Origin: Candidatus Dactylopiibacterium carminicum
GTDB lineage: Bacteria > Pseudomonadota > Gammaproteobacteria > Burkholderiales > Rhodocyclaceae
Direction of reading: 5' to 3'
Assembly: GCF_014736495.1 (NCBI RefSeq)
Contig: NZ_MDUX01000004.1
Span: 36,532-100,531 of the forward strand
DNA: 64,000 bases
Each line of letters opens with the position of its first letter. Positions within the stretch are counted from its first letter, which is position 1. The notes under the pieces were generated by a model. The model saw only the letters and a list, made by a program, of their open reading frames with translations, was not told where the DNA came from and searched no databases. This document shows positions 45,231-59,257 of this stretch, piece by piece. Both the position numbers and the translations under genes were made by a program.

Positions 45231-46022
45231 ATGGACGCCCGCCGCAAGGAACTTGGTGAATTCCTGCAGGTGCTGCGCACCCGCAGCCAACCTGCCGATT
45301 TTGGTTTTGCCGCCGGCAGCCGGCGACGGACTCCGGGGCTACGTCGTGAGGAGGTCGCGCAACTGATCGCCATCAGCCCCACCTGGTATACATGGCTGGA
45401 ACAAGGCCGCGAGGTCAACGTTTCGGCCGACGTGCTCGATCGTTTGGCGCGCAGTCTGCGGCTGACTCGCTCGGAACGGGCCTACCTCTTCGAGATGGCG
45501 GATCGCCGTGACCCACAGGACAGCCAGCCCGAAGAGGATGCAGCACCGCCCATCCTCATCCAGCTATTGAACGATATCGATGTGCCTGCCTATCTGATGG
45601 GCCGGTATTGGGATCTGCTCGGCTGGAATGCAGCGGCGACAGCCCTTTTCGCAGGCTGGCTGGACCAGCCTCGAGCATCGGGCGACGCCTTGCCGAATAT
45701 GCTCCGCTTCGTCTTCCTCCGCCCTGACACCCGACAGTTCCTGGTCGACTGGGAGACCCGCGCCCGCCGCATCAGCGCCGAATTCCGCGCGGACTGCCGC
45801 AGTCGTCTGGATGAACCTGCCCTGCTCCATCTGGTGAACGAACTCAACGAAGGCAGTAGCGATTTCAAACGATTCTGGAAGCAGCATGACGTGCTGGAGC
45901 GTCAGGGCGGCGAGCGCGGTTTCCTGCATTCACAGCGCGGCCTGATCCATTATCAACAGGTCACGCTGCGTCCTGTCGAGCATGAGCATCTGAAACTGGT
46001 GATGCTGCGCCCTGCGCGTTGA
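45231..46022 (+). CDS. XRE-family regulator with MmyB-like ligand-binding domain
   Basis: 263 residues. N-terminal helix-turn-helix of the MmyB type (ELGEFLQVLRTRSQPADFGF ... RRTPGLRREEVAQLIAISPTWYTWLEQGR, residues about 5-65), followed by a PAS-like ligand domain (MGRYWDLLGWNAAATALFAGW ... MLRFVFLRPDTRQFLVDWE). Actinobacterial and proteobacterial relatives often control a divergent oxidoreductase; here the divergent gene is leuC. The ATG at 45231 has no clear Shine-Dalgarno sequence. Confidence 0.88.
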   Translation: MDARRKELGEFLQVLRTRSQPADFGFAAGSRRRTPGLRREEVAQLIAISPTWYTWLEQGREVNVSADVLDRLARSLRLTRSERAYLFEMADRRDPQDSQPEEDAAPPILIQLLNDIDVPAYLMGRYWDLLGWNAAATALFAGWLDQPRASGDALPNMLRFVFLRPDTRQFLVDWETRARRISAEFRADCRSRLDEPALLHLVNELNEGSSDFKRFWKQHDVLERQGGERGFLHSQRGLIHYQQVTLRPVEHEHLKLVMLRPAR

Positions 46023-46081
46023 TGCAGCGCTTGCCCTGACCGCCGGGTATGGTCACGCCGCCCATTCTTCAGGTGCCCCTC

Positions 46082-47563
46082 ATGGTCAAGGAAATCGAAC
46101 TCAAGCTGGCCCTGCCTGCCAGTGCGCATCGTCAGGTATTGCGCCACACTCTGATCCGGGACGCCGAGCGTCTGGAACCCGCTCAGACGCTGATCAACAC
46201 CTATTACGACACACCGGCACAAACGCTCTCGGCCGCACGCGTGGCACTCCGCACCCGCAAGGCCGGCAAGCGCTGGTTGCAGACGGTGAAATGCGCCGCT
46301 GTTTCGCAGGGGGGGCTTTCCTCGCGCCCCGAGTGGGAATGCGCCTATCACGGCCGGTTCGATTTCTCGGCCATCGATGCACCTGATGTACGCAGTCTGC
46401 TGGAGGCACAGGCAGACAGCATCGTCCCGCTGTTCACCACCAACTTCCGGCGCCACACTTTCGTACTCCGTCCTCGCGCGGGCATCGAAATCCACCTGAT
46501 GCTGGATGCCGGCGAAGTCCAGGCCGGAAATCAGCAGGAAGCCATCAGCGAACTCGAACTGGAACTGGTTAGCGGCAGTGCAGCAGATCTGCTCTGGCTC
46601 GCCTGCGAACTGGCAGAAACTCTCCCGCTGCGCCCGTACGATGAAAGCAAGGCTGCGCGCGGCTATCGTCTGTTCCGGGGCGAACCCGTGCAGGCTCAGA
46701 ACACCCGCATCCTCAACCTGCAAGGTGACCAGCCGGCCCTGGACTCGCTGCGGCGGATCGCGCACAGCCTGCTGGCGGATTGGGCCGCCAACCTGGATGG
46801 GGCTCTGCGCAACCCTGGGGATCCGGTCTTCGTACACCAACAGCGCATCGCATTGCGTCGCCTACGTGCGTGCCTGCAGGTATTCACGCCGCTCTGGCCG
46901 CAAGGCAAGGCCTGGATCAAACCGTTGGGCGAGCTGGCTCAGGAGCTCGGTGCTCCACGCATGCTGCGCGTACTGGCAGATGAACAGATCGCACCGCTGC
47001 AAGGCCAGGCGGAAGGCATCAGCCTGCTGTATCAAGCCTTGCTGGCAGCCTCCGTCGCCCAGCAGACGCAGATCCTTGCGGGAAACCATGCTGCACGCGC
47101 GGGGCAGACCATGCTCGGTCTGATGGCGGCCTTGCCCGACGAAAACGCATCCCCGACACCACTCGCGAAACATGCCAGAAGCTGCCTGCGAAAGCTTTCC
47201 CGCGAGGCCCTGCGCCGGCTAAAAAAGACATGTGCCAAACGCCCAGCCAGCCTTCACGCTTTGCGTATTGCCGGCAAACGCCTGCGCTATGCCGCCGAAT
47301 TCTTTGCCGGCCTCTATCCCGAACGCGCCATGCAACGCCGTTTGCTCGCACTGGGAAAACTGCAGGACGAACTCGGCCGGATCAACGACATATCCCAGCT
47401 TGCGCCCACACTGCAGACACTGGTCGAGCAACAGCCCGCACTGGCCAGCCCCGCTGGTTACGCCTGCGGTTGGTACGCTGTCACGGCAACGAAATCCCGC
47501 CGCCGTATGCTGCGCAACGCGGCACGTCACCTGACGCCTGCCAACCCCTGGGACAAGCGCTGA
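46082..47563 (+). CDS. ygiF: CYTH-CHAD inorganic triphosphatase
   Basis: 493 residues from the ATG at 46082 (MVKEIELKLAL; an upstream start at 46049 lacks family match). The N-terminal CYTH tunnel domain has the EIELKL signature, RVALRTRKAGKRWLQTVK and the acidic EAISELELELVSG. The C-terminal CHAD domain is helical with conserved His/Arg (PVFVHQQRIALRRLRACLQVF, LHALRIAGKRLRYAAEFF), thought to bind polyphosphate. E. coli YgiF of the same layout hydrolyses tripolyphosphate. Confidence 0.88.
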   Translation: MVKEIELKLALPASAHRQVLRHTLIRDAERLEPAQTLINTYYDTPAQTLSAARVALRTRKAGKRWLQTVKCAAVSQGGLSSRPEWECAYHGRFDFSAIDAPDVRSLLEAQADSIVPLFTTNFRRHTFVLRPRAGIEIHLMLDAGEVQAGNQQEAISELELELVSGSAADLLWLACELAETLPLRPYDESKAARGYRLFRGEPVQAQNTRILNLQGDQPALDSLRRIAHSLLADWAANLDGALRNPGDPVFVHQQRIALRRLRACLQVFTPLWPQGKAWIKPLGELAQELGAPRMLRVLADEQIAPLQGQAEGISLLYQALLAASVAQQTQILAGNHAARAGQTMLGLMAALPDENASPTPLAKHARSCLRKLSREALRRLKKTCAKRPASLHALRIAGKRLRYAAEFFAGLYPERAMQRRLLALGKLQDELGRINDISQLAPTLQTLVEQQPALASPAGYACGWYAVTATKSRRRMLRNAARHLTPANPWDKR

Positions 47564-47603
47564 CGGAATCCCGGCGCCTCCTGCCAGCCCAAAGGAGAAT
47601 GAG

Positions 47604-48058
47604 TTGGACCTGCTGCTGTGGCGTCATGCCGAAGCTGAAGATGGAATCCCTGATACCGCGCGCGAACTGAGCCCACGCGGTATCAAACAGGCTCTGCGCA
47701 TGGCGCGCTGGCTGGACCAGCACGCGCCCACCGCGGACTGCAGGTGTATTGCAGCCCCGCCACTCGCACGCGACAGACCATCGAATCCTGGGGGCACCCC
47801 TACGAAATCAGCGAAGCGCTGGGGCTGGACACCACCGCGCCGGCATTGCTGGATGCCGTTGGCTGGCCGGATGTGGAGACGCCCGTTCTGGTCGTAGGCC
47901 ATCAACCAACCTTAGGCCAGATCGCCTCTCTGTTGCTACGTGGCGAAGCGCAGGACCTGTCTTTCAAGAAGGGGGCGTTGTGGTGGTTTCAGCGACGGCA
48001 GCGCAACGACGAATGGCAGACCGTGTTGAAGACCGTGGTCAATGCCGATCTGGTCTAG
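47604..48058 (+). pseudogene. sixA: Phosphohistidine phosphatase SixA, frameshifted
   Basis: Histidine phosphatase of about 151 residues that removes phosphate from histidines. TTG start at 47604 with AAAGGAG upstream. The N-terminal frame holds the RHG-type motif (LLLWRHAEAEDG) and ELSPRGIKQALRMARWL to about TADC; the rest (VYCSPATRTRQTIESWG, VGHQPTLGQIASLLL with the second active-site His) is in another frame. Restoring one base near 47738-47747 joins them as DCRVYCSP. The neighbouring GG at the joint makes a lost G the simplest cause. Without repair the product lacks the second half of the active site. Confidence 0.86.
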
Positions 48059-48190
48059 GTATTGGGTATTGGCATAGCCAGGCCCCGGCTCTGTAATATC
48101 CGGCAGAGCCCTCGCTTGCACTGTCGCAAACGATGAAGCCCGGAAAGGCGCACAATTTGGCACTTCCGCCGCCTTTCCCGCCCATTCCCG

Positions 48191-49570
48191 ATGCCTGCTC
48201 CATCTTCCCGTCAGCCCGACCTGCTGGGTATCACCTGGCCAATGTTTGTCGAGCAGTTCCTGATGATGGCGATCGGCACATTGGGATTGTGGCTCGCAGG
48301 CCAGGTCTCGTTGGGCGCCGTGGCGGTATTCGGGCTGGCCAATCAGTTACGCCAGATCTTTGACCGCATCTTCCGCGTAGTAGGCGTCGGCACCAGTGTA
48401 GTGGTCACCCAGCACAAGGGCGGCGGTGACGACGAAGGCGCGGCGGCCATGGCACGCGCGGGGCTGGCTGCCTCGCTTTGGCTGGGCCTGATTTCCGCAG
48501 CGCTGGTCGGCCTGATGCCCGCGGCAACGCTGAAATTGCTGCAGCTGCCCGTCGAGCTTTTCGAGCTGGCCGTGCCGTTCTTCATCCTGACTGCCATCGG
48601 GCTGGCGCTGGATTCGCTTTTCGTCACCATGCTCTCGGTGCTGCGCGCCTACACCTTCACGCGCGATTCGATGCGCATGACCATGGCCATGAATCTTCTG
48701 CAGGTCGTGGTCAGCATTCCGCTGGTCACCGGCTGGGCAGGCCTGCCTGCGCTCGGACTGATGGGCCTGGGCTGGGGTCATCTGCTCTCGCGCCTGCTGG
48801 CCGTCGGCTTGCTGGCGATGCTATGGCTGCGCCGCCTGAATATCCGGCTGACACCTTCGCTTTTCTATTCACGTCACCGCGAAGCCCTGCCCCCCATCCT
48901 CGCCATTGGCCTGCCCTCGGCGGGCGAGAAGATCGCCTTCCGCATCGCCTTCCTGATGACAGTATCCATGGCCGCCAGCCTGGGTACCGATGCATTGGCC
49001 GCACATGCCTGGGTGCTGCAGGCTGCGGGCTGGGTAAACATTTACATGGTGTCTCTGAGCTTCGGCTCCGAAATCGTCCTGGGCCACCTGGTTGGTGCAG
49101 GGCGTCTGAAGCAGGCCAACGCCACGCTCCAACGAGCTTTGCGGATCGCGCTGGTCGTCACCGTAAGTGGTGCCATCCTGAGCTGCTTCGTGACGCCTTT
49201 CCTGCTGCACGGTTTGAATACGGATCTCGCCGTGATCAGTCTGATCGTCGGCGTACTGCTGATCGATCTTCTGCTGGAGCCGGGGCGCTGCCTCAACATC
49301 CTGATGCTCGGCGGCCTGCGGGCGGCGGGAGATGTCCGCTTTCCAGTCAAGGTCAGCGTCGTCTCCAATTTCGTCTTCGGCGCCGGACTGGCATGGTTGA
49401 TGGGCATCCATTTTGGCCTCGGCCTGCCAGGAATCTGGATTGGTTACACCGTGGACGAATGGGTGCGTGGGCTGTGCATGGCGGCCCGGTGGCGGGCCAA
49501 AGGCTGGACCGACAGCGCCAGAGCGGCACGCCGGCGCATCGTGCAACGGCTCAAACCACGCGCCAACTGA
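48191..49570 (+). CDS. MATE-family multidrug/sodium efflux transporter
   Basis: 459-residue integral membrane protein with twelve predicted helices in two homologous halves. Family signals are LGITWPMFVEQFLMMAIG in helix 1, QIFDRIFRVVGVGTSVVVTQHKG after helix 2, and in the second half LPSAGEKIAFRIAF and SFGSEIVLGHLVGAGRLKQA. Probable Na+- or H+-driven export of organic cations; the substrate cannot be read from sequence. Stands alone between sixA and the cupin gene. Confidence 0.93.
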   Translation: MPAPSSRQPDLLGITWPMFVEQFLMMAIGTLGLWLAGQVSLGAVAVFGLANQLRQIFDRIFRVVGVGTSVVVTQHKGGGDDEGAAAMARAGLAASLWLGLISAALVGLMPAATLKLLQLPVELFELAVPFFILTAIGLALDSLFVTMLSVLRAYTFTRDSMRMTMAMNLLQVVVSIPLVTGWAGLPALGLMGLGWGHLLSRLLAVGLLAMLWLRRLNIRLTPSLFYSRHREALPPILAIGLPSAGEKIAFRIAFLMTVSMAASLGTDALAAHAWVLQAAGWVNIYMVSLSFGSEIVLGHLVGAGRLKQANATLQRALRIALVVTVSGAILSCFVTPFLLHGLNTDLAVISLIVGVLLIDLLLEPGRCLNILMLGGLRAAGDVRFPVKVSVVSNFVFGAGLAWLMGIHFGLGLPGIWIGYTVDEWVRGLCMAARWRAKGWTDSARAARRRIVQRLKPRAN

Positions 49571-49602
49571 CACGCATCAGCCCCGCACCGGCCCTTTTCA
49601 TC

Positions 49603-49631
49603 TTGGGAACGACGACCCGACCGCGTATAAT
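49603..49631 (+). promoter_or_regulatory. Sigma-70 promoter of the cupin gene
   Basis: TTGGGA (49603-49608), 17-bp spacer, perfect TATAAT (49626-49631), 27 bp before the cupin ATG. Confidence 0.75.
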
Positions 49632-49658
49632 CCTCAGGTTGATTCTCTGGAGGTCACT

Positions 49659-49988
49659 ATGTTTGTTTTTGGCAAAGATCGCCCGATGGAAGATCTGGGC
49701 AACGGCGTTTCCCGTCGCATCCTGGCCTACGGCGGCAAGATGATGCAGGTTGAAGTCCATTTCGCTGATGGCGCCATCGGCTACATGCACAACCACCCGC
49801 ACGAGCAACTCACCTACATCCTGTCCGGCGAGTTCGAATTCACCATCGGCGACGAGACCAAGATCGTCAAGACGGGTGACACGCTCTACAAGAAACCGAA
49901 CATCATGCACGGCTGCAAGTGTCTGAAGGCTGGCGTGCTGCTCGATACCTTCACGCCGATCCGTGAAGACTTCCTGCCGAAGAAGTAA
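49659..49988 (+). CDS. Small cupin-domain protein
   Basis: 109 residues; the ATG at 49659 has GGAGG 6 bp upstream. One conserved cupin barrel: GYMHNHPHEQLTYILSGEFEFTIG holds the metal ligands His-His-Glu, and GDTLYKKPNIMHGCKCLKAG the fourth His. The family binds a divalent metal; many are sugar or keto-acid isomerases, pectin-degradation proteins (KdgF-like) or unknown. It is a single-gene unit with promoter and terminator. Confidence 0.88.
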   Translation: MFVFGKDRPMEDLGNGVSRRILAYGGKMMQVEVHFADGAIGYMHNHPHEQLTYILSGEFEFTIGDETKIVKTGDTLYKKPNIMHGCKCLKAGVLLDTFTPIREDFLPKK

Positions 49989-50004
49989 TCCCCGCTTCGC
50001 GCAC

Positions 50005-50035
50005 AAAAAAGCCGGCCTTGATAGCCGGCTTTTTT
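50005..50035. terminator. Bidirectional terminator after the cupin gene
   Basis: AAAAAAGCCGGC, 7-nt loop, GCCGGCTTTTTT: a perfect 12-bp inverted repeat with A and T tails, between convergent genes. Works for both strands. Confidence 0.93.
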
Positions 50036-50068
50036 GTGGGTATACGCAAGGAAAAATACGTGGCCCAA

Positions 50069-54230
<4,162 letters not shown>

Positions 54231-54286
54231 GTGTGCTGTGCACCCCGTAAAACAATGCGCCTCGATACAAGGCGCGCATTATCGCA

Positions 54287-57200
54287 TCAAGCTGCCGCAG
54301 GCTGCGCCAGCCTGAGCGCTTCGTCCATATCCACTTCCACCACACGCGACACGCCCTGCTCCTGCATGGTCACGCCCACCAGCTGCTGCGCCATCTCCAT
54401 CGTGATCTTGCTGTGGCTGATGAAGATGAACTGGGTGACCGAGGACATGTGCTGCACCATGCGGCAATACCGCTCGGTATTGGCATCGTCCAGCGGGGCA
54501 TCCACCTCGTCGAGCATGCAGAAAGGCGCCGGATTGAGCTGGAACATCGCGAACACCAGCGCGATGGCCGTCAGTGCCTTCTCCCCACCAGACAGCAGAT
54601 GGATCGAAGCGTTCTTCTTGCCCGGCGGCTGCGCGATGATCTGCACGCCAGCATCCAGCAGATCCTCGCCGGTGAGCACCAGTTGTGCCTGCCCGCCGCC
54701 GAAGAGACGCGGAAAGAGTTCGCCGAAATGGCGATTGACCGTGTTGTAGGTTTCCTGCAACTGGCTGCGCGTATCGCGGTCGATGCGGCGGATGGCGTCC
54801 TCCAGTGTACCGATGGCGCTCATCAGGTCATCGAACTGACGATCGAGAAAGCCCTTGCGCTCGCGCGCCGACTCCAGCTCAGCCAGGGCCGCCAGATTGA
54901 CCGCGCCCATTTCCGCGATCTCGCGCGTCAGCCGTGACACCTCGCGGGAAAGCGCCGTCTCGCGGATCTCCGCCATCACGGAGTCATCCAGCGCCATGAG
55001 TTCCGCGCCGAGCTCTCCCAGCCGCTCGGCAGCCTGCTGCGCGCCCAGTTCCGCCGCCTGATGTGCCAGACGCAGCTCGCCCAATTGCTCGCGCAGTGGC
55101 GTCAGCGCCTGTTCGGCCTGCGTGCGGGCGGCTTCCATTTCACGCAGCTGGCGCGCCTGAGCTTCCTGTTCCTCGCGTCGCCGGGCCAATGTGGCCTCCC
55201 GCCCCTGGCGCAGATCCAGCGCCGTCTGGCGTGAAGTCAGCAGCGCCTGATCATCCAGCGAGCCCTGCTCGCCCTCGATACGCTCGCGCTCCACGGCCAG
55301 TTTCTCAAGCTGTGCCTGAGCCAAGGCGGCGTTACGGCGTGCCTCTTCCTGGCGGGCATTACCCTCGCGCGCAGCCAGTTCCGCGTCATGGCGGCCTCGC
55401 TGGGCTGCAGCGAGCATCTCACGTGCGGTACGCAGGCGCACTTCTGCCCCGGCGCATCGCTCAGCCGCTTCTTCGGCCTGCATGCCCAGCGTTTCCTGCG
55501 TCGCCTCGGCACGCGCGGCGGACTCGGCGATTTCTTCCAGCTGCGCCTGCTCCAGACCTTCCTGACTCTGTATCTCGGCAGCTTCGGTCGCAAGCTGTGC
55601 CAGACGCTCGACCTGCCGCGCCTGTGCCTGTTGCGCTTTCACCAGCGCCAGCTGACGCTCATGTCTTGCCTGTTGGGAGAGCTGCAGCTCGCGCCGCCCG
55701 GCGGCCAGCGCCTCCTGCAGGCCGCGCAGCTCGGCAAGCAGCCCGTCCACGACATCCTTCGCGGCCTGATGCCTTGCTTCCGCTGGCATCAGAGCCTGTT
55801 CCAGCAATTCGATCTCGCGCTGCCGCTCGATGGCGCCATGGGTACGGGCATCCGGCGCGAACAGTGTCAGCGCACCGGCATCCAGCAGCTGGCCAGCTGG
55901 CGTGACCAGGGTGACGCCAGCTGGCAGCAACTGCCCACCCGCCAGCCAGGGCGTCAGCGACGGCACGGCATACACGCCATCCAGCCAATGCCGCAGGTGC
56001 GGCAGCAGGTCGGCGCGCTGGCAGCGCACGTGCTCTTCGAGCAAGGGTGCATCAAAGGGCGGCGCGCCGGGTTTGCCGGGCGAGCCTTCGCGCAGCAGTG
56101 TGAGTGTGGCGGGCGCCGGATCGTCCAGCACGGTTTCTAGCGTGCCGGCCAGCGGCCCGATGGCGCTGACGCGTTCACGCAGCACGGCCTCCACGGCCAG
56201 CTCCCAGCCCGCCTCGACCTGCAAGGCCTGCCAGGCGGGCGCCTCACCGCCAAGCCCTGCCGCGGCCAGCCAACCGGCCAGATCGCCCTGATCGCGCAGA
56301 CTGGCTTGCAGGCCACGCAAGGCATCGAGACGCGCACGCATTTCGGTCAGCTCGCGGCCCGCCTGCTGCAAGGCCTGCTGCGCGTCCTGCTGTGCGGCCT
56401 GGCGCTCGGCCTGACGAGCCTGCAACTCGTGCAGGCGGGCTTCGTCGTGCTGCGCGCGTGCTACCAGTTCGCCCAGTTCGGCTTCCAGCGTGCGCAGCAC
56501 GGCTTCATCTTCGGCATGCAAGCCCGCGCGCTCGCGCTCCAATCGCTCGCGCCGTTGCGTCAGCGCACCCAATGCACGTTCGACGGACTGGCGCCGGGTA
56601 TCCTCCACGCGCAATTGCTGCTCCACCTGCGCCACCGCCCGCCTGGCCGATTCCTGCGCGGCCAGCGCATCCCGCCAGGCGGCGTCGGCCTCGGGCAGTC
56701 CTTCTTCGGCCTCGGCCACCTGGGTCAGCGCGATCTCAAGGCGCTCCTGAGCCTGCTCGCCAAGCAGCGCCCAATGCTCATGCTGCGCCTCGGCCGTACC
56801 CAGGCGCTCGCGCCACTGCGTTTCTTCGGCCAGCAGTTGCTGCCCACGTTGGCTCAGGCGCGCGTGGGTGTCATGCAGATTGCGCAGTTCGGCCTCGATG
56901 CGCGAAATCTCGGTATTGATCGCATACAGATCTCCCTGGGCGGCATTCAGCGCTTCGTTGCCCACATGCTGCGCCTCGCGCGCCAGCGTGATGCCGGTAT
57001 CCAGTTCCACCACCTGCTGATTGCAGGCCTCGACATGCGTCTGCGTCTGCGCGATGGTCTCCGCCAAACGCGTCAGCTCGCCCTGCGCGGCGGTGTGCTT
57101 GTAGCGCCACAACAGCACCTGACGCTGCGAGAGCTGGCTGGAAAGCTCCTTGTAGCGGCGCGCGAGTTCCGCCTGGGTCTCCAGGCGGCCAATCTGCTGC

Positions 57201-57805
57201 GTGAGCTCGGCGCGGATGTCTTCCACACGCGCCAGGTTGTCGCGCGCGTCCGCCAGCCGCCCTTCGGTTTCGCGGCGGCGCTCTTTGTAGCGCGTGATGC
57301 CAGCGGCTTCTTCCAGAAAGGCGCGAACTTCCTCCGGGCGCGCCTCGATCACACGCGAGATCATGCCCTGCTCAATGATCGCGTAGGCACGCGGCCCCAG
57401 GCCGGTGCCGAGAAAGAGGTCGATGACGTCCTTGCGGCGCACCGCGACGTTGTTGATGAAGTAGTCCGAGCCGCCGTTGCGGTCCACCTGGCGTTTCACC
57501 GAAATTTCGGCGTATTGCGACCACTGCCCTGCCGCGCGCCCTTCGGCGTTGTCGAAGATCATCTCGACGCTGGCGCGCGAGACCGGCTTGCGCGTGGTGG
57601 AGCCGTTGAAGATCACGTCCTGCATCGATTCACCGCGCAGCGCGGAGGCACGCGATTCGCCCAGCACCCAGCGTACCGCGTCGATGACGTTGGACTTGCC
57701 GCAGCCATTCGGCCCGACGATGCCTACGAGTTGCCCCGGCGCGAGGATGGTGGTGGCATCGACGAAGGATTTGAAGCCGGCGAGCTTGAGCTTGGAGAGA
57801 CGCAC
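54287..57805 (-). CDS. smc: Chromosome segregation ATPase SMC
   Basis: Condensin ATPase. I start at the GTG at 57805 (VRLSKLKLAGFKSFVDATT), giving 1172 residues; another GTG at 57826 adds seven. Walker A GPNGCGKSN at residues 31-39, first coiled-coil arm (about 165-480), hinge (about 500-640, with ERVSAIGPLAGTLETVL), second arm (about 660-990) and C-terminal head with signature HLLSGGEKALTAIAL and Walker B CMLDEVDAPLDDANTER. No scpA or scpB is next to it. Divergent from dapC. Confidence 0.97.
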   Translation of the reverse strand: MRLSKLKLAGFKSFVDATTILAPGQLVGIVGPNGCGKSNVIDAVRWVLGESRASALRGESMQDVIFNGSTTRKPVSRASVEMIFDNAEGRAAGQWSQYAEISVKRQVDRNGGSDYFINNVAVRRKDVIDLFLGTGLGPRAYAIIEQGMISRVIEARPEEVRAFLEEAAGITRYKERRRETEGRLADARDNLARVEDIRAELTQQIGRLETQAELARRYKELSSQLSQRQVLLWRYKHTAAQGELTRLAETIAQTQTHVEACNQQVVELDTGITLAREAQHVGNEALNAAQGDLYAINTEISRIEAELRNLHDTHARLSQRGQQLLAEETQWRERLGTAEAQHEHWALLGEQAQERLEIALTQVAEAEEGLPEADAAWRDALAAQESARRAVAQVEQQLRVEDTRRQSVERALGALTQRRERLERERAGLHAEDEAVLRTLEAELGELVARAQHDEARLHELQARQAERQAAQQDAQQALQQAGRELTEMRARLDALRGLQASLRDQGDLAGWLAAAGLGGEAPAWQALQVEAGWELAVEAVLRERVSAIGPLAGTLETVLDDPAPATLTLLREGSPGKPGAPPFDAPLLEEHVRCQRADLLPHLRHWLDGVYAVPSLTPWLAGGQLLPAGVTLVTPAGQLLDAGALTLFAPDARTHGAIERQREIELLEQALMPAEARHQAAKDVVDGLLAELRGLQEALAAGRRELQLSQQARHERQLALVKAQQAQARQVERLAQLATEAAEIQSQEGLEQAQLEEIAESAARAEATQETLGMQAEEAAERCAGAEVRLRTAREMLAAAQRGRHDAELAAREGNARQEEARRNAALAQAQLEKLAVERERIEGEQGSLDDQALLTSRQTALDLRQGREATLARRREEQEAQARQLREMEAARTQAEQALTPLREQLGELRLAHQAAELGAQQAAERLGELGAELMALDDSVMAEIRETALSREVSRLTREIAEMGAVNLAALAELESARERKGFLDRQFDDLMSAIGTLEDAIRRIDRDTRSQLQETYNTVNRHFGELFPRLFGGGQAQLVLTGEDLLDAGVQIIAQPPGKKNASIHLLSGGEKALTAIALVFAMFQLNPAPFCMLDEVDAPLDDANTERYCRMVQHMSSVTQFIFISHSKITMEMAQQLVGVTMQEQGVSRVVEVDMDEALRLAQPAAA

Positions 57806-57926
57806 GTTTTCAGCAGGCAGAAGCACGGGGAACGGGGCGGGCTATAATATCACCCCTCTTTTGACCCGCCCGTGCCCCGCCCGCCGGAGCGCTGCGGGCC
57901 GCCAACCCAGCCTGAGCGTCAAAATC

Positions 57927-59120
57927 TTGAATCCGCTGCTCGATCGTCTCCAGCCCTACCCTTTCGAGAAACTGCGTGCCCTGTTCGCCGGCACCGCGCC
58001 CGCTGATCAGGCGGCCATCCGGCTGTCTATCGGCGAACCCCAGCACGCCACGCCCGAACTGGTGTTCAAGGCCTTGCAGGAAGGCTTCAGTGGCTTGGCC
58101 CAGTATCCCAGCACGAATGGCAGCGATGCGCTGCGCAACACCATCGCGCGCTGGCTGGAGCGCCGTTATGGTCTGCCCGCCATCGATGCCGGCAGTCAGG
58201 TGCTGCCGGTGAATGGTTCGCGCGAGGCGCTGTTTTCGTTCGCCCAGGCTGTGCTGGACCCCAGCCGCCCGGCGCCGCTCGTGGCCTGCCCGAACCCGTT
58301 CTACCAGATCTATGAGGGGGCGGCCTTTCTGGCCGGCGCCCAGCCCGTCTTCCTCAACCAGACGCAGGCCAATGGTTTCGGTTTCGACCTGGATTCGCTC
58401 GGCGCCGACGAATGGGCACGCGTGCAGCTGCTATATGTGTGCTCGCCGGGCAATCCGACCGGTCGCGTGCTGTCGCTGGATGAATGGCGTGAGTTGTTCG
58501 CTCTTTCCGACAGGTACGGCTTCACCATCGCCTCCGACGAGTGCTATTCGGAGCTGTATTTCGACGAAGCCAGGCCCACGCTGGGCGCACTGCAGGCGGC
58601 ACAGCAGCTGGGGCGCGAAGGTTTCCCGCGCCTGGTGGTCTTCTCCAGCCTCTCAAAACGCTCCAACGTACCGGGGCTGCGCTCCGGCTTCGTCGCGGGT
58701 GACGCCGCGCTGCTGAAGAAATTCCTGCTTTACCGCACCTACCATGGCTGTGCCATGAGCCCGATGGTGCAGGTCGCCAGCATCGCCGCCTGGAGCGACG
58801 AGGCGCATGTGCTGGAGAACCGCCGCCAGTACGCCGCCAAGTTCGCCAGCGCCACGCCTGCGCTGCAGCAGGCGCTGGATGTCGATCTGCCCGATGCCTC
58901 CTTCTATCTTTGGGCCCGCACGCCGATCTCCGATACCGAATTCGCCCGCCGCCTGTACGCTGAGGAAAACGTCACCGTGCTGCCCGGCTCCTATCTGGCC
59001 CGTGAAGCGCATGGCGAGAATCCCGGCGCCAAGCGCGTGCGCATCGCGCTGGTCGCCAACCAGGCCGAATGCGATGAAGGCATCGCCCGCATCGTCCGCT
59101 TCGTGCGCTGGCTGGGGTGA
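57927..59120 (+). CDS. dapC: N-succinyldiaminopimelate aminotransferase
   Basis: PLP aminotransferase of the succinylase lysine/meso-DAP pathway. I start at the TTG at 57927, giving MNPLLDRLQPYPFEKLRALF and 397 residues, the family length and N terminus. The PLP lysine is in VFSSLSKRSNVPGLRSGFV and the Asn/Tyr site in CSPGNPTGRVLS. A TATAAT at 57843-57848 could be the -10 of its promoter, though no good -35 is seen. dapD follows after 137 bp. Confidence 0.95.
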   Translation: MNPLLDRLQPYPFEKLRALFAGTAPADQAAIRLSIGEPQHATPELVFKALQEGFSGLAQYPSTNGSDALRNTIARWLERRYGLPAIDAGSQVLPVNGSREALFSFAQAVLDPSRPAPLVACPNPFYQIYEGAAFLAGAQPVFLNQTQANGFGFDLDSLGADEWARVQLLYVCSPGNPTGRVLSLDEWRELFALSDRYGFTIASDECYSELYFDEARPTLGALQAAQQLGREGFPRLVVFSSLSKRSNVPGLRSGFVAGDAALLKKFLLYRTYHGCAMSPMVQVASIAAWSDEAHVLENRRQYAAKFASATPALQQALDVDLPDASFYLWARTPISDTEFARRLYAEENVTVLPGSYLAREAHGENPGAKRVRIALVANQAECDEGIARIVRFVRWLG

Positions 59121-59257
59121 TGTGTTCCCCATCGCTGGTGCGCACGGCGCACCCTACTCGATGGGCGTCATGACTTGATTGATGATATCGGCCCTGCTGC
59201 CGAATCCGTTTAGCTGTCTTCCTTTCCCACAAACCGACCCCAACTCTGGAAATCGCC

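Noticed and set aside
56306..57847. 513-codon open frame on the plus strand
   Set aside because: Antisense to the smc N-terminal half; Arg/His/Gln-rich shadow of the coiled-coil coding sequence.
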